This document shows positions 23,936-32,459 of a stretch of 64,000 nucleotides of DNA, one piece after another. Positions within the stretch are counted from its first letter, which is position 1; every line of letters starts with the position of its first letter. The notes below the pieces were generated by a model. That model was not told the DNA's origin. It did no database searches and saw nothing but the letters and a program-made list of their open reading frames with translations. The translations under genes and the position numbers were made by a program. Origin of the DNA: Streptomyces sp. NBC_00078 (GTDB lineage: Bacteria; Actinomycetota; Actinomycetes; Streptomycetales; Streptomycetaceae); the NCBI RefSeq assembly GCF_026343335.1, contig NZ_JAPELX010000001.1:7502001-7566000 (forward strand), written 5' to 3'.

Positions 23936-25552
23936 TCAGCCGGCCGGTGCGGCCACCAGGGCCTCGGCGTCGTGCCGCCGGCCCGGACGGTCGGACAGGA
24001 CGTAGTGGACGGCGTCGAGCAGCGCCCCCAGGGCCGCCGCCGTCGCGTGCCGGTCCACGGCGACGGTGCCCCACTGCTGTTTTCCGCACCGGAACGACAA
24101 CAGGACCCGTGTGGAGGGCGGTCCGTCCGGCTCGTCGGCGCCGAGTTCCCTGACCCGGTGCTCCACCAGGCGCAGCCCGGCCAGTTCGGGGAAGACCGGG
24201 TCGAGTGCCTGGTGCACGGCGGCGTCCAGGGCGTGCACGGGCTCCCTGCCCAGGCCGGTGGCGGTGCGCGAGGTTCCCTCGACACGCAGCCGCAGCGAGG
24301 CCCTCGCGCCGCCGCTCTCCCCGTCCAGGGCCACCTGCCAGCCCTCGACACCGAACGGCGGCCGTGGGTCCTGCTCCAGCAGTTCCGCCCGCAGCAGCAG
24401 TGCGAAGGAAGCGTCGGCGGACTCGAAGCTGTAGCCGCGGCTCTCCAGTTCCTTGACCCGGGCCGCTGCCCGGCCCACCGCCTCGGAGCCGGCGCTGACG
24501 TCGTAGCCCAGTTCGCGCGCCTTCAGCTCGACGGAGGAGCGGCCGCCCATGTCGGAGACCAGGACGCGCATGGCGTTGCCGACCCGGCCCGGGTCGATGT
24601 GCTGGTACAGGCCCGGGTCCACGCGCAGCGCCGAGGCGTGCAGCCCCGCCTTGTGGGTGAAGGCCGCCGCACCGACGTACGGCGCGGCCGGAGCCTCGGG
24701 GATGCCGGTCACCTCGGCGACGGCCCGACCGGTGGACGCCAGGTCAGCCAGTCGCTCCAGGGGAATCACCTCGCGGCCCCGCTTGAGGACGAGGTTCGCC
24801 ATGACGGTGAACAGGTTGGCGTTGCCACAGCGTTCGCCGTAGCCGTGCGCGGTGCCCTGGGCGTGCACGGCGCCCGCGTCGACGGCCGCCATGGTGTTGG
24901 CGACCGCGCAGCCGGTGTCGTCGTGGCAGTGGATGCCGATGGTCGCGCCCGTCATGGCGATGGTGTCGGCGACGACGGCCTTCACCTCCTCGGGCAGCGA
25001 ACCGCCGTTGGTGTCGCACAGCACCACCGTCTCGGCGCCGGCCTCCGCGGCGGTGCGCACCACCTCCAGGGCGTACTCGCGGTTGGCGACGTATCCGTCG
25101 AAGTAGTGCTCGGCATCCAGGAAGACGCGGCGTCCGGCCAGCACCAGATGCCGCACGGTGGACCGGATCATGGCGAGGTTCTCGGCGAGCGTGGTGCGCA
25201 GGGCCCGGTCCACGTGCGCGGTGTGGCTCTTGGCGACGAGCGTCACCACGGGCGTCTCCGCCGCGAGCAGCGCCCGCACCTGCGGGTCCTGCGACACGGG
25301 GACGTCGGGCCTGCGGGTAGCGCCGAAGGCCGTCAGAAGGGCGGCCCTGAGGTCGAGTTCGGTGCGTGCCCTGCGGAAGAACTCGGTGTCCTTCGGAATC
25401 GCGCCGGGCCAGCCTCCCTCGATGAATCCCACGCCGAGGGCGTCCAGGCTGCGCGCAAGGGCGAGCTTGTCGTCGACGGTGAGCGCGAGGCCCTCCATCT
25501 GGGTTCCGTCGCGCAGGGTCGTGTCGTAGAGCTGGAAGCTCTGGTCCGCCAT
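23936..25552 (-). CDS. Citramalate synthase-like (CimA) acyltransferase
   Basis: A 538-residue protein from ATG 25552 with a consensus GGAAGGAGG. It has the DRE-TIM metallolyase barrel: LYDTTLRDGTQMEGL (catalytic Arg-Asp), GFIEGGWPGAIPKD, FLDAEHYFDGY, LCDTNGGSLPEE, GIHCHDDTG and GTAHGYGERCGNANL, followed by an LeuA-type regulatory domain (~residues 390-530). CimA condenses pyruvate with acetyl-CoA to citramalate, the entry to 2-oxobutyrate, isoleucine and thence 2-methylbutyryl- or propionyl-CoA. It heads the KASIII/cyclase operon (25 nt to KASIII), which argues for dedicated starter supply. Substrate choice from sequence is inferred from the family pattern. Confidence 0.88.
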   Translation of the reverse strand: MADQSFQLYDTTLRDGTQMEGLALTVDDKLALARSLDALGVGFIEGGWPGAIPKDTEFFRRARTELDLRAALLTAFGATRRPDVPVSQDPQVRALLAAETPVVTLVAKSHTAHVDRALRTTLAENLAMIRSTVRHLVLAGRRVFLDAEHYFDGYVANREYALEVVRTAAEAGAETVVLCDTNGGSLPEEVKAVVADTIAMTGATIGIHCHDDTGCAVANTMAAVDAGAVHAQGTAHGYGERCGNANLFTVMANLVLKRGREVIPLERLADLASTGRAVAEVTGIPEAPAAPYVGAAAFTHKAGLHASALRVDPGLYQHIDPGRVGNAMRVLVSDMGGRSSVELKARELGYDVSAGSEAVGRAAARVKELESRGYSFESADASFALLLRAELLEQDPRPPFGVEGWQVALDGESGGARASLRLRVEGTSRTATGLGREPVHALDAAVHQALDPVFPELAGLRLVEHRVRELGADEPDGPPSTRVLLSFRCGKQQWGTVAVDRHATAAALGALLDAVHYVLSDRPGRRHDAEALVAAPAG

Positions 25553-25703
25553 CGCCCCTCCTTCCTGTCGGCCTGCGCAGTTCGCTGCGCGGCTTGTGCC
25601 AAGGGTCGGGGCGGTGCCTTGACGGGAGCCGGAGCCGGGCTTGAACGCTCTGCGTGCGTGCCGGGAATGGCCGTCGGGCGTCTGCGGGTTGGTGGGGGCC
25701 GGT

Positions 25704-25785
25704 CGCGCGGTTCCCCGCGCCCCTGAAAGAGGCGCCGTTCCCCGCACTCCTGAAAACCGCCGGTCCCCGTGTCCCTGCGGAAAAG
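25704..25785. repeat. Three degenerate copies of a Streptomyces dispersed repeat
   Basis: Copies begin GCGCGGTTCCCCGCGCCCCT (about 25704), GCGCCGTTCCCCGCACTCCT (about 25732) and CGCCGGTCCCCGTGTCCCTG (about 25758), each ending in an A-rich GAAAA-like tail. The first matches a short intergenic motif I recall as frequent in Streptomyces chromosomes. It fills most of the 304-nt gap between citramalate synthase and the MFS gene. That gap otherwise holds only the hairpin at 25807-25846. Confidence 0.6.
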
Positions 25786-25806
25786 GGTGCTGTTGCTCGG
25801 GCATGG

Positions 25807-25846
25807 CTGTAGGGCCGGGCGGCTGGTGTGCCGTCCGGCCCTACAG
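25807..25846 (-). terminator. Terminator hairpin of the MFS gene
   Basis: 17-nt arms (CTGTAGGGCCGGGCGGC at 25807-25823 and 25830-25846) pair with a single G-T wobble around a 6-nt loop, starting 10 nt after the MFS stop codon on the minus strand. It is a typical GC-rich Streptomyces terminator. Confidence 0.8.
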
Positions 25847-25856
25847 GATGCGGGTT

Positions 25857-27608
25857 TCAGGAGGCCGGGGTGGGCTCCGGCTCCTGCGCCGGGTCCTCCT
25901 GGCGGAGGCGCTTGGGGAGGGCGAACATCAGGAGGAACACCGCGGCGGCGATCCCGATGAACGTGGTGAGCAGGGTCTTGAAGCTGTCGGCGAAGGAGTC
26001 ACCGACCTGGTCCTTGCCGTACGCGGCGAGGACCGCGGCGGTCTTCGGGTCCTGCAGCGGTTCGGCGGTGCAGCTCGCCGGCACGACGGAGGCGTCCTTC
26101 TCCTTCGCCCGGTCCACTGCGCAGGTGCGGTAGGCCGTGGCGATCTGGCCCGCCGCGCCCGGGGTCACCTGAGCGCTGGCCACCAACTCCTGGCGCAGCT
26201 GCGGCAGTTGGGCGTCGACGTTGGCGGTGGTGTTGCCGACCATGCCGCCGAAGAAGACCACGCTGACCAGGGCGCCGCCGATGGCGAAGCCGAGCTGGGT
26301 GTTGGTGTTGACCACACCGGAGGCCGAACCGGCGTGCTCGTGCGGCACGTCGGAGGTGACGATCAGCGGCAGCGGGGTGGCCACGGTGCCGAAGCCGAGG
26401 CCGACCAGGAACAGCGGGATCGCGATCTTCCAGGAGGTGACGTCGCTGCCGTACTTGCCCGCCACGTAGACGTACGAGCCCAGACCGGCCATCAGCACCA
26501 GGGCACCGATCTGCATCGCCTTGCGGCCGAACTTGGGCACCAGGATCATCACGGACGAGGTGGCGGTGAGGAAGGCGCCGACGCAGAACGGGAGGCTGGT
26601 GAGGCCGGCCCGCATCGGGGACCAGCCCTGGCCGACCTGCATGTAGAGCGTCCATCCGATGGTGAACATGCCCATCCCCGCGTAGAAGATCAGGTTCACG
26701 GCGAGGCCGGCCGAGTAGCTGCGGGTGCGGAAGAGACCGAGCTCGACCAGGGGCGAGCCGTCACGGCGGGTCCGTGCGCGCTGCCAGGCGACGAAGCCGG
26801 CCAGCACGAGCAGCGAAGCTGCCATGGAGACGTAGCCCCATGCCGGCCAGCCCAGCTCCCGGCCCTGCAGCAGCGGGAAGACCAGCATCACGAAGCCGAT
26901 GGTCAGCAGGACCGCGCCGCGGATGTCCAGCTTGAGCGCCTGCGGCGCCTTCGACTCGGTGATGACCTTGGTGCCGTACACCAGCCCGACCAGCCCGAAC
27001 GGCACGTTGACCAGGAAGACCAGGCGCCAGTCGAGGCCGAACAGGTTCCACTGGACCAGCAGACCGCCCAGTGCCAGGCCGAGCGTCGCGGCGAGGCCGC
27101 CGACCAGGCCGTGCAGGGCGAAGGCGGTGCCGCGTTCCTTGTCGGAGAAGGTGACGTGGATGATCGACAGCACCTGCGGCACCATGACGCCGGACGAGGC
27201 GCCCTGGATCACCCGCGCGAGCACCAGCTGCCAGGGCTCCTGGGAGAGGCCGGCCGCGAGCGAGGAGAGGGTGAATCCGGCGACGCCGACGAGGAACACC
27301 TTCTTGCGGCCGTGGATGTCACCGAGCCGCCCCCCGAGGATCAGGGTCAGGGCGAAGGCGAGCTGGTAGCCCACCAGAACCCACTGGATGGCCGAGTACC
27401 CGGCTCCGAGATCCCGCTGCATGGAGGGCGCCGACACGTTGGCGATCGTGCCGTCCAGCAGATCCAGGAAGGCGGAGACGAGCAGCACCAGCAGCGCCGC
27501 CCAGCGCTTGGGATCCAGCGGCTTGTCCCCCGCCGTCGGATCCGCGCCCGTCTTCCTGCTGTGCACCTCCGTCTCGACGGACGGAGCCTGTTCGGAGGAA
27601 ATAGCCAT
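25857..27608 (-). CDS. MFS exporter, DHA2 (14-TMS, QacA/EmrB-like) family
   Basis: A 583-residue membrane protein from ATG 27608 with AGAGG upstream. Fourteen hydrophobic segments are spread over residues ~35-560. The DHA2 motifs are WAALLVLLVSAFLDLLDGTI (motif D1 with the membrane Asp), LGGRLGDIHGRKKVF (motif A) and LVLARVIQGASSGVMVPQ (motif C-like). A large extracytoplasmic loop before the last segment carries two Cys (CAVDRAKE, ASCTAE) that may form a disulphide. It is likely a proton-coupled drug exporter of the cluster product. It is single, ends at its own hairpin, and lies between the starter cassette and the racemase. Confidence 0.93.
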   Translation of the reverse strand: MAISSEQAPSVETEVHSRKTGADPTAGDKPLDPKRWAALLVLLVSAFLDLLDGTIANVSAPSMQRDLGAGYSAIQWVLVGYQLAFALTLILGGRLGDIHGRKKVFLVGVAGFTLSSLAAGLSQEPWQLVLARVIQGASSGVMVPQVLSIIHVTFSDKERGTAFALHGLVGGLAATLGLALGGLLVQWNLFGLDWRLVFLVNVPFGLVGLVYGTKVITESKAPQALKLDIRGAVLLTIGFVMLVFPLLQGRELGWPAWGYVSMAASLLVLAGFVAWQRARTRRDGSPLVELGLFRTRSYSAGLAVNLIFYAGMGMFTIGWTLYMQVGQGWSPMRAGLTSLPFCVGAFLTATSSVMILVPKFGRKAMQIGALVLMAGLGSYVYVAGKYGSDVTSWKIAIPLFLVGLGFGTVATPLPLIVTSDVPHEHAGSASGVVNTNTQLGFAIGGALVSVVFFGGMVGNTTANVDAQLPQLRQELVASAQVTPGAAGQIATAYRTCAVDRAKEKDASVVPASCTAEPLQDPKTAAVLAAYGKDQVGDSFADSFKTLLTTFIGIAAAVFLLMFALPKRLRQEDPAQEPEPTPAS

Positions 27609-27730
27609 GATGTGGCCTCTTTCAATACTTGGGGGGTTGGACTTGCCGGGGCCGTGCGGGGGATGAACTCGTGGGCAGGGGCGGGGTGTGGACGGGTGAA
27701 CCCGTCGCCCACCCCGCAGGATGACGGCAG

Positions 27731-28753
27731 TCAGTGGAGTTCCGCTTGAGTCCTGCTGAAGCGCGGAGCGGGGGCCGCGGGCCCGCTGCCTCTGGCCTGG
27801 TGGTGGGGGTGCGCCGCCGCTTCCGCGACACTGAGGACCGGTGTCACACACGCCTCCGTTTCCTCGAAGCGACGGGCCCATTCGTCCCGGCTGCGCGTGC
27901 GGATGCGATGGGCGAACACCCGGCGCAGGGAAGGCCAGTTGACGGGATCGCTGCGGTCGGGCAGCCGCTCGGGATCGAGTTCCAGGCCGTCGAGCAGAGC
28001 CCGGTAGAACCGCTCCTCCAGCGCTCCGACGGCGACATGACCGCCGTCCGCGCAGGCGTAACAGGTGTAGAAGGGCGCGCCCCCGTCCAGAAGGTTGACC
28101 CCGCGTTCGTGACGCCACTGGCCGCTTCGGGCCATCGAGGTCAGCATGCCGAGCATCGCCCCGGCCCCGTCCACGATCGCGGCGTCCACGATCTGACCCC
28201 GACCGGAGGCCTGCCGCTCGAACAGCGCCGCCAGCACCCCGGCGACCAGGAACATCGCACCGCCCGCGAAGTCGCCGAGCAGGTTTACCGGCGGCACCGG
28301 GGGCCCGCCGGCCTCACCGATGGCGTGCAACGCACCCGTGAGCGCAAGGTAGTTGATGTCGTGGCCCGGGGTCATGGCCAGCGGCCCCTCCTGGCCCCAG
28401 CCGGTCATCCGGCCGTACACCAGGCGGGGGTTGCGTCCCAGGCAGACGTCCGGGCCGATGCCGAGCCGCTCTGCCACGCCGGGTCTGAACCCCTCCACCA
28501 GGACGTCCGACTGCTCCAGCTGCCGCAGCAGCCAGTCCACGTCACCCGGGTCCTTGAGATCCAGTTCCATGGAGCGGCGCCCACGGTCGAGTTCGCCGTG
28601 CCAGTCCGCGAACGAGCGGGCGCCGTCGGCCCGGTCGATCCGCACCACATCGGCCCCCAGGTCAGCGAAGATCATGCAGGCGAACGGGGCGGGCCCGATC
28701 GCCGCGAGCTCCACGACCCGCAGGCCGTGCAGCGGTCCTGTGCCTGTCGCCAT
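27731..28753 (-). CDS. Alpha-methylacyl-CoA racemase (AMACR/CaiB family)
   Basis: A 340-residue protein from ATG 28753 with AAGGAG upstream. It follows the mycobacterial AMACR pattern closely: LRVVELAAIGPAPFACMIFA, GHDINYLALTGALHAIG with His131, NLLGDFAGGAMFLVAGVLAA with Asp161, RGVNLLDGGAPFYTCY and ETEACVTPVLSV. The His-Asp pair, 30 residues apart, is the 1,1-proton-transfer couple of AMACR rather than the CoA-transferase aspartate. The enzyme epimerises 2-methyl-branched acyl-CoAs. In this locus it suggests that a 2-methyl acyl-CoA (starter or intermediate) is a pathway metabolite, consistent with the citramalate synthase gene. It is divergent from the epoxide hydrolase gene. Confidence 0.9.
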   Translation of the reverse strand: MATGTGPLHGLRVVELAAIGPAPFACMIFADLGADVVRIDRADGARSFADWHGELDRGRRSMELDLKDPGDVDWLLRQLEQSDVLVEGFRPGVAERLGIGPDVCLGRNPRLVYGRMTGWGQEGPLAMTPGHDINYLALTGALHAIGEAGGPPVPPVNLLGDFAGGAMFLVAGVLAALFERQASGRGQIVDAAIVDGAGAMLGMLTSMARSGQWRHERGVNLLDGGAPFYTCYACADGGHVAVGALEERFYRALLDGLELDPERLPDRSDPVNWPSLRRVFAHRIRTRSRDEWARRFEETEACVTPVLSVAEAAAHPHHQARGSGPAAPAPRFSRTQAELH

Positions 28754-28926
28754 CTGCGGCTCCTTCGTCGTCGGCGGCACGCTGCAAGCCCGTCCTGGAA
28801 CCCGGGCACAGGCACACTCGCGCCGCACTCGAACCCGCCGGTCGGTGCATCCTCCAGTCGTGTTCGAGGCCGCGTCCCTAATCTCCGCGGGACACCAAGG
28901 ACGTAGGCGATCCGGGAGGACCAGCG

Positions 28927-30048
28927 ATGAGCAGGGGCGTCACGCCGTTCCGTGTGGCATTCGACGAGGCGGATCTCGCCGATCTCAAGGACCGCCTGGC
29001 CCGGACCCGCTGGCCCGAGGCGGAGACCGTGGACGACTGGTCCCAGGGGGTGCCGCTGGCGTATCTGAAGGAGCTGGCCGAACACTGGCGGACCGTCTAC
29101 GACTGGCGGGCCACCGAGGCACGGCTGAACGAGCTTCCGCAGTTCCGCACCGAGATCGACGGCCTGGGCGTGCACTTCCTGCATGTGCGCTCGCCCCACC
29201 CGGGCGCCCTGCCGCTGCTCGTCAGCCACGGCTGGCCGGGCTCGGTCGTCGAGTTCCTCGATCTGGTACGTCCGTTGACGCACCCCGAGAACCCTGCCGA
29301 CGCCTTCCACGTGGTCTGCCCGTCGCTGCCCGGCTTCGCCTTCAGCGACAAGCCCGCCACCACCGGCTGGACGGTGGAGCGGACGGCCGCGGCCTGGGCG
29401 GAGCTGATGGCGCGGCTCGGCTACGACAGCTACGCGGCCCACGGGGTCGACTGGGGGTCGTTCCTCACCGGCGTGCTCGGCGAGACGGACGGCGCGCATC
29501 TGGTGGGCATCCATCTGGCCATGCCGTTCGCCAGGCCCCCGCAGGAACAAGTCCCCCTGGACGAACGGGACGTGGCGGGACTCGCCGCGCTCAAGGAGTT
29601 CCAGCAGAACGAAGGCGGCTACTCGGTGATCCAGGCGACCCGGCCGCAGACCCTCGGATACGGGCTCACCGACTCTCCTGTCGCCCAACTGGCCTGGATG
29701 GCCGAGAAGTACTGGGCCTGGACCGACCACGGCGGCGACCTGGAGAAGGTGATCCCGCGCGAGCGGCTGCTGGACTGCGTGACGCTGGCGTGGCTGTGCC
29801 GCACCGGTGCCTCCTCGGCGCGCATCTACTGGGAGAGCCACAACAAGATGGCCCTCGCGCCCGTGTCCGTGCCGGCCGCGCTCGCCGTGTTCCCCAAGGA
29901 CGCCCGGATGCCGCGCGCCTGGTGCGAGGCGCGCTTCACGGATCTGCGGCGGTGGACCGACCACGCCGCTGGGGGGCACTTTCCGGCGCTGGAACAGCCC
30001 GGGCTGCTGGTGGACGAACTGCGGTCCTTTTTCCGTGCGTTGCGGTGA
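28927..30048 (+). CDS. Epoxide hydrolase (EPHX1-like alpha/beta hydrolase)
   Basis: A 373-residue enzyme from ATG 28927 after GGGAGGACC. The N-terminal EHN domain (FRVAFDEADLADLKDRLART) is followed by the alpha/beta-hydrolase core: HGWPGS (101-106, oxyanion hole), nucleophile Asp175 in AAHGVDWGSF, and the base His in AGGHFPALEQP (~355). This is a complete active-site set for epoxide ring opening through an alkyl-enzyme ester. It starts the rightward tailoring run, with P450, MDR oxidoreductase and AlkZ-type glycosylase. It may open a biosynthetic epoxide or detoxify the product inside the producer. Confidence 0.93.
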   Translation: MSRGVTPFRVAFDEADLADLKDRLARTRWPEAETVDDWSQGVPLAYLKELAEHWRTVYDWRATEARLNELPQFRTEIDGLGVHFLHVRSPHPGALPLLVSHGWPGSVVEFLDLVRPLTHPENPADAFHVVCPSLPGFAFSDKPATTGWTVERTAAAWAELMARLGYDSYAAHGVDWGSFLTGVLGETDGAHLVGIHLAMPFARPPQEQVPLDERDVAGLAALKEFQQNEGGYSVIQATRPQTLGYGLTDSPVAQLAWMAEKYWAWTDHGGDLEKVIPRERLLDCVTLAWLCRTGASSARIYWESHNKMALAPVSVPAALAVFPKDARMPRAWCEARFTDLRRWTDHAAGGHFPALEQPGLLVDELRSFFRALR

Positions 30049-30115
30049 CATCCCGCTGACCGCCGCGGCAGCGCCGCAGCGCGGCGACACGCCGCCCGAC
30101 CGAGGAGCCGTCATC

Positions 30116-31384
30116 GTGCCTGACACACACTGCGCCGAGGACCTGCCGGCCTTCCCCTTCCCAGGGTCGAGCTACCGGGGGCCCGCGCCGCTGTTCGCCC
30201 GGCTGCGGGGCGAGCGGCCGGTCGTCCGGGTGGCATGGCGGGGTGGGGGCCACGCCTGGCTGGTCACCCGGTACGCGGACATCAAGGCCGCGCTCGACGA
30301 CCCCAGACTCAGCCGGGCCGCCGCCTACGGGCCCGAGGCACCCCGGTTCAGCGGGCTTTTCCAGGCGCCACCCGGAATGATCATCTCGCTCGACCCGCCG
30401 GACCACACCCGGCTGCGGGCCCTGGCAGAGCAGGCGTTCTCGGGGGAGCGGATCGAGGCGATGCGACCACGGGTGCGCGAGCTGGCGGGCGGGCTGCTCG
30501 ACACGCTGGAGAAGGAGGCCGCGTCGACCGGCGGCCCCGTGGATCTGGTCGCCTCCTTCGCGGCACCGCTCGCGATGGCCGTGATCGGCGAACTGCTCGG
30601 CATCCCCGAACAGGACCGGCCCCAATTCCATGACTGGGTACGGCAGTTCGCCGACGTCTCGGCCCCCGCCGAACACAGCGCCGAGGGTGGGGAGATGCTG
30701 GGCGCGTACATCGCGGGCCTGGTGGCCGCCAAGCAGCAGTCGCCCGGCGACGACGTCCTCTCCGCGCTCATCATGGCCCGCGGGGGCGCGGCCGGCCACG
30801 ACGGACCCGCGGACCGCCTCACCTTCGACGAACTCGTGGGCCTCGGCTTCACCCTCCTCGGCGCCGGGTTCGACTCCTCCGCCGGACAGCTCGCCAACTT
30901 CGCACTCGCGCTGCTGGCCGACCACCCCGAGGCCTGGCGGCGCCTGGGCGAGTGTCCGCAGGAGATCCCGGCGGCCGTCGAGGAACTCCTGCGGACCGTC
31001 AATCTGAACGGGGACGACACGTCGGGCCTGCCGAGGATCGCCACCGAGGACGTCGTCATCGGCGGCGTCACCGTCCCCGCCGGGGACGCGGTCTTTCTCG
31101 CCTTCCCCTCGGGCAACCGGGACCCGGCCGTCTTCGAGCACCCCGACCAGGTCGACCTGCTGCGCACGGGGGCCGGACATCTGGCGTTCGGGCACGGCAT
31201 CCACCGCTGCCTCGGTGCCCCGCTGGCCAGGCTCGAACTCGCCGTGGCCGTCGAGGAGTTGACCCGACGCTTTCCCGGCGCCCGGCTCGCCGTACCGGAG
31301 CAGGAGCTGTGCTGGCGGCTGGGCGACGTCAACCACAACCTGCTGGCCCTTCCCGTCCACCCGCACCCCCAGGAGCTCTCATGA
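30116..31384 (+). CDS. Cytochrome P450 (CYP105/107-like)
   Basis: A 422-residue P450 from GTG 30116 with GAGGAG nine bases upstream. Diagnostic elements are the I-helix TLLGAGFDSSAGQLAN (acid Asp, with Ser in place of the usual Thr), the K-helix EELLRT (ExxR), and heme-binding FGHGIHRCLGAPLARLE. The substitution of the oxygen-activating Thr is seen in some biosynthetic P450s but deserves note. It hydroxylates or epoxidises, with electrons probably from the ferredoxin/reductase pair at 39032-40614. Its stop overlaps the start of the next gene (ATGA). Confidence 0.95.
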   Translation: MPDTHCAEDLPAFPFPGSSYRGPAPLFARLRGERPVVRVAWRGGGHAWLVTRYADIKAALDDPRLSRAAAYGPEAPRFSGLFQAPPGMIISLDPPDHTRLRALAEQAFSGERIEAMRPRVRELAGGLLDTLEKEAASTGGPVDLVASFAAPLAMAVIGELLGIPEQDRPQFHDWVRQFADVSAPAEHSAEGGEMLGAYIAGLVAAKQQSPGDDVLSALIMARGGAAGHDGPADRLTFDELVGLGFTLLGAGFDSSAGQLANFALALLADHPEAWRRLGECPQEIPAAVEELLRTVNLNGDDTSGLPRIATEDVVIGGVTVPAGDAVFLAFPSGNRDPAVFEHPDQVDLLRTGAGHLAFGHGIHRCLGAPLARLELAVAVEELTRRFPGARLAVPEQELCWRLGDVNHNLLALPVHPHPQELS

Positions 31385-32403
31385 CCACCGAGCAACTCCC
31401 CACGACCAGCCGCGAGATCCGGCTCGCCTCCTACCCGCAGGGTCCCGTCACCCTGGACCACTTCGAGCCCGGCGAGACGCCGCTCCGCGAGCCGGCCGAG
31501 GGCTACGTCGTGGTCCGCAACGACTGGATGACACTGGGCTCCGTCGCCCGCGACCAGATGAACCCGGACACCAGACTGCCGATCCCGGTGTTCCAGCCGG
31601 GTGTGGCCATGTGGGGCCGCACCGTGGGCACGGTGGTCAGGTCGGGCAGCCCGCTGCACGCGGTCGGTGACCTGGTCGAGCACTTCAACGGGTGGCGCGA
31701 GTACGCCGTCGGCACCGCCCACGAGTTCTTCCCGCGGGACCGCTCACTGCTGCCGGGCCCCGAGTACTTCCTGTCCCAGGGCCCGACCGCCTGGCACGGC
31801 ATGGTCGGCACCGCCCGGATCGCCGAGGGCGACGTGGTCTTCGTGTCAGGGGCCACCAACGGCGTCGGCGCCCTGGCCGGACAGATCGCCAAGCTGAAGG
31901 GCGCCGCACGGGTCATCGGCAGCACCGGCTCCAAGGAGAAGATCGACTTCCTGGTGGACGAACTGGGCTTCGACGCCGCCTTCGACTACCACGAGGGCCC
32001 GGTGGCCGAGCAGTTGGCCAAGCTCGCCCCGGACGGGGTGAACGTGGTCTTCGACAACGTCGGAGGCGAGCAGTTCGAGGCGGCGGTCCAGGTCGCGGCC
32101 CCGGGCGCGCGGTTCGCGCTGTGCGGCGCGCTGGCCGGGCAGCACGGCTCGGACGACGGTGGCCGACCCCGGCTCGCGCTGATGTCGGCCATCACCAAGT
32201 CGCTGACCCTGCGCGGCTTCGCGACGCTCCACACGCCCGACCAGATCGACGAGTGGAACGCCCAGTTCGGCGCCTGGCTGCGCGAGGGGCGGATCGTCTT
32301 CCCGCACACCGTCGTCGAGGGCGGAGTGGCCGCCCTGCCGGAGACCTTCGTGGCACTGCTGGAACGCAAGTACAGCGGCACGGTCGTCGTGAAGCTGTCC
32401 TGA
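31381..32403 (+). CDS. NADP-dependent MDR oxidoreductase (enoyl/curcumin reductase type)
   Basis: A 340-residue zinc-free medium-chain dehydrogenase. The N-terminal GroES-like part has DHFEPGETPLREPAEGYVVV and NDWMTLGSVARDQM. The Rossmann part has GDVVFVSGATNGVGALAGQI (nucleotide loop) and VVFDNVGGEQFEAAV. It resembles prostaglandin/leukotriene B4 dehydrogenase and curcumin-reductase proteins, which reduce enone double bonds with NADPH. Translational coupling to the P450 (4-nt overlap) suggests consecutive reactions: oxidation, then reduction of an alpha,beta-unsaturated ketone on the polyketide. Confidence 0.9.
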   Translation: MTTEQLPTTSREIRLASYPQGPVTLDHFEPGETPLREPAEGYVVVRNDWMTLGSVARDQMNPDTRLPIPVFQPGVAMWGRTVGTVVRSGSPLHAVGDLVEHFNGWREYAVGTAHEFFPRDRSLLPGPEYFLSQGPTAWHGMVGTARIAEGDVVFVSGATNGVGALAGQIAKLKGAARVIGSTGSKEKIDFLVDELGFDAAFDYHEGPVAEQLAKLAPDGVNVVFDNVGGEQFEAAVQVAAPGARFALCGALAGQHGSDDGGRPRLALMSAITKSLTLRGFATLHTPDQIDEWNAQFGAWLREGRIVFPHTVVEGGVAALPETFVALLERKYSGTVVVKLS

Positions 32404-32459
32404 GGGCCTGTGAGACGCACTGAACCCGGTGCCTGGCACATCGGGAAGGCGGGGGCGGG

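Noticed and set aside
27731..28753. Family III CoA-transferase function
   Set aside because: The His131-Asp161 pair and surrounding blocks match alpha-methylacyl-CoA racemase rather than the CoA-transferase aspartate pattern.
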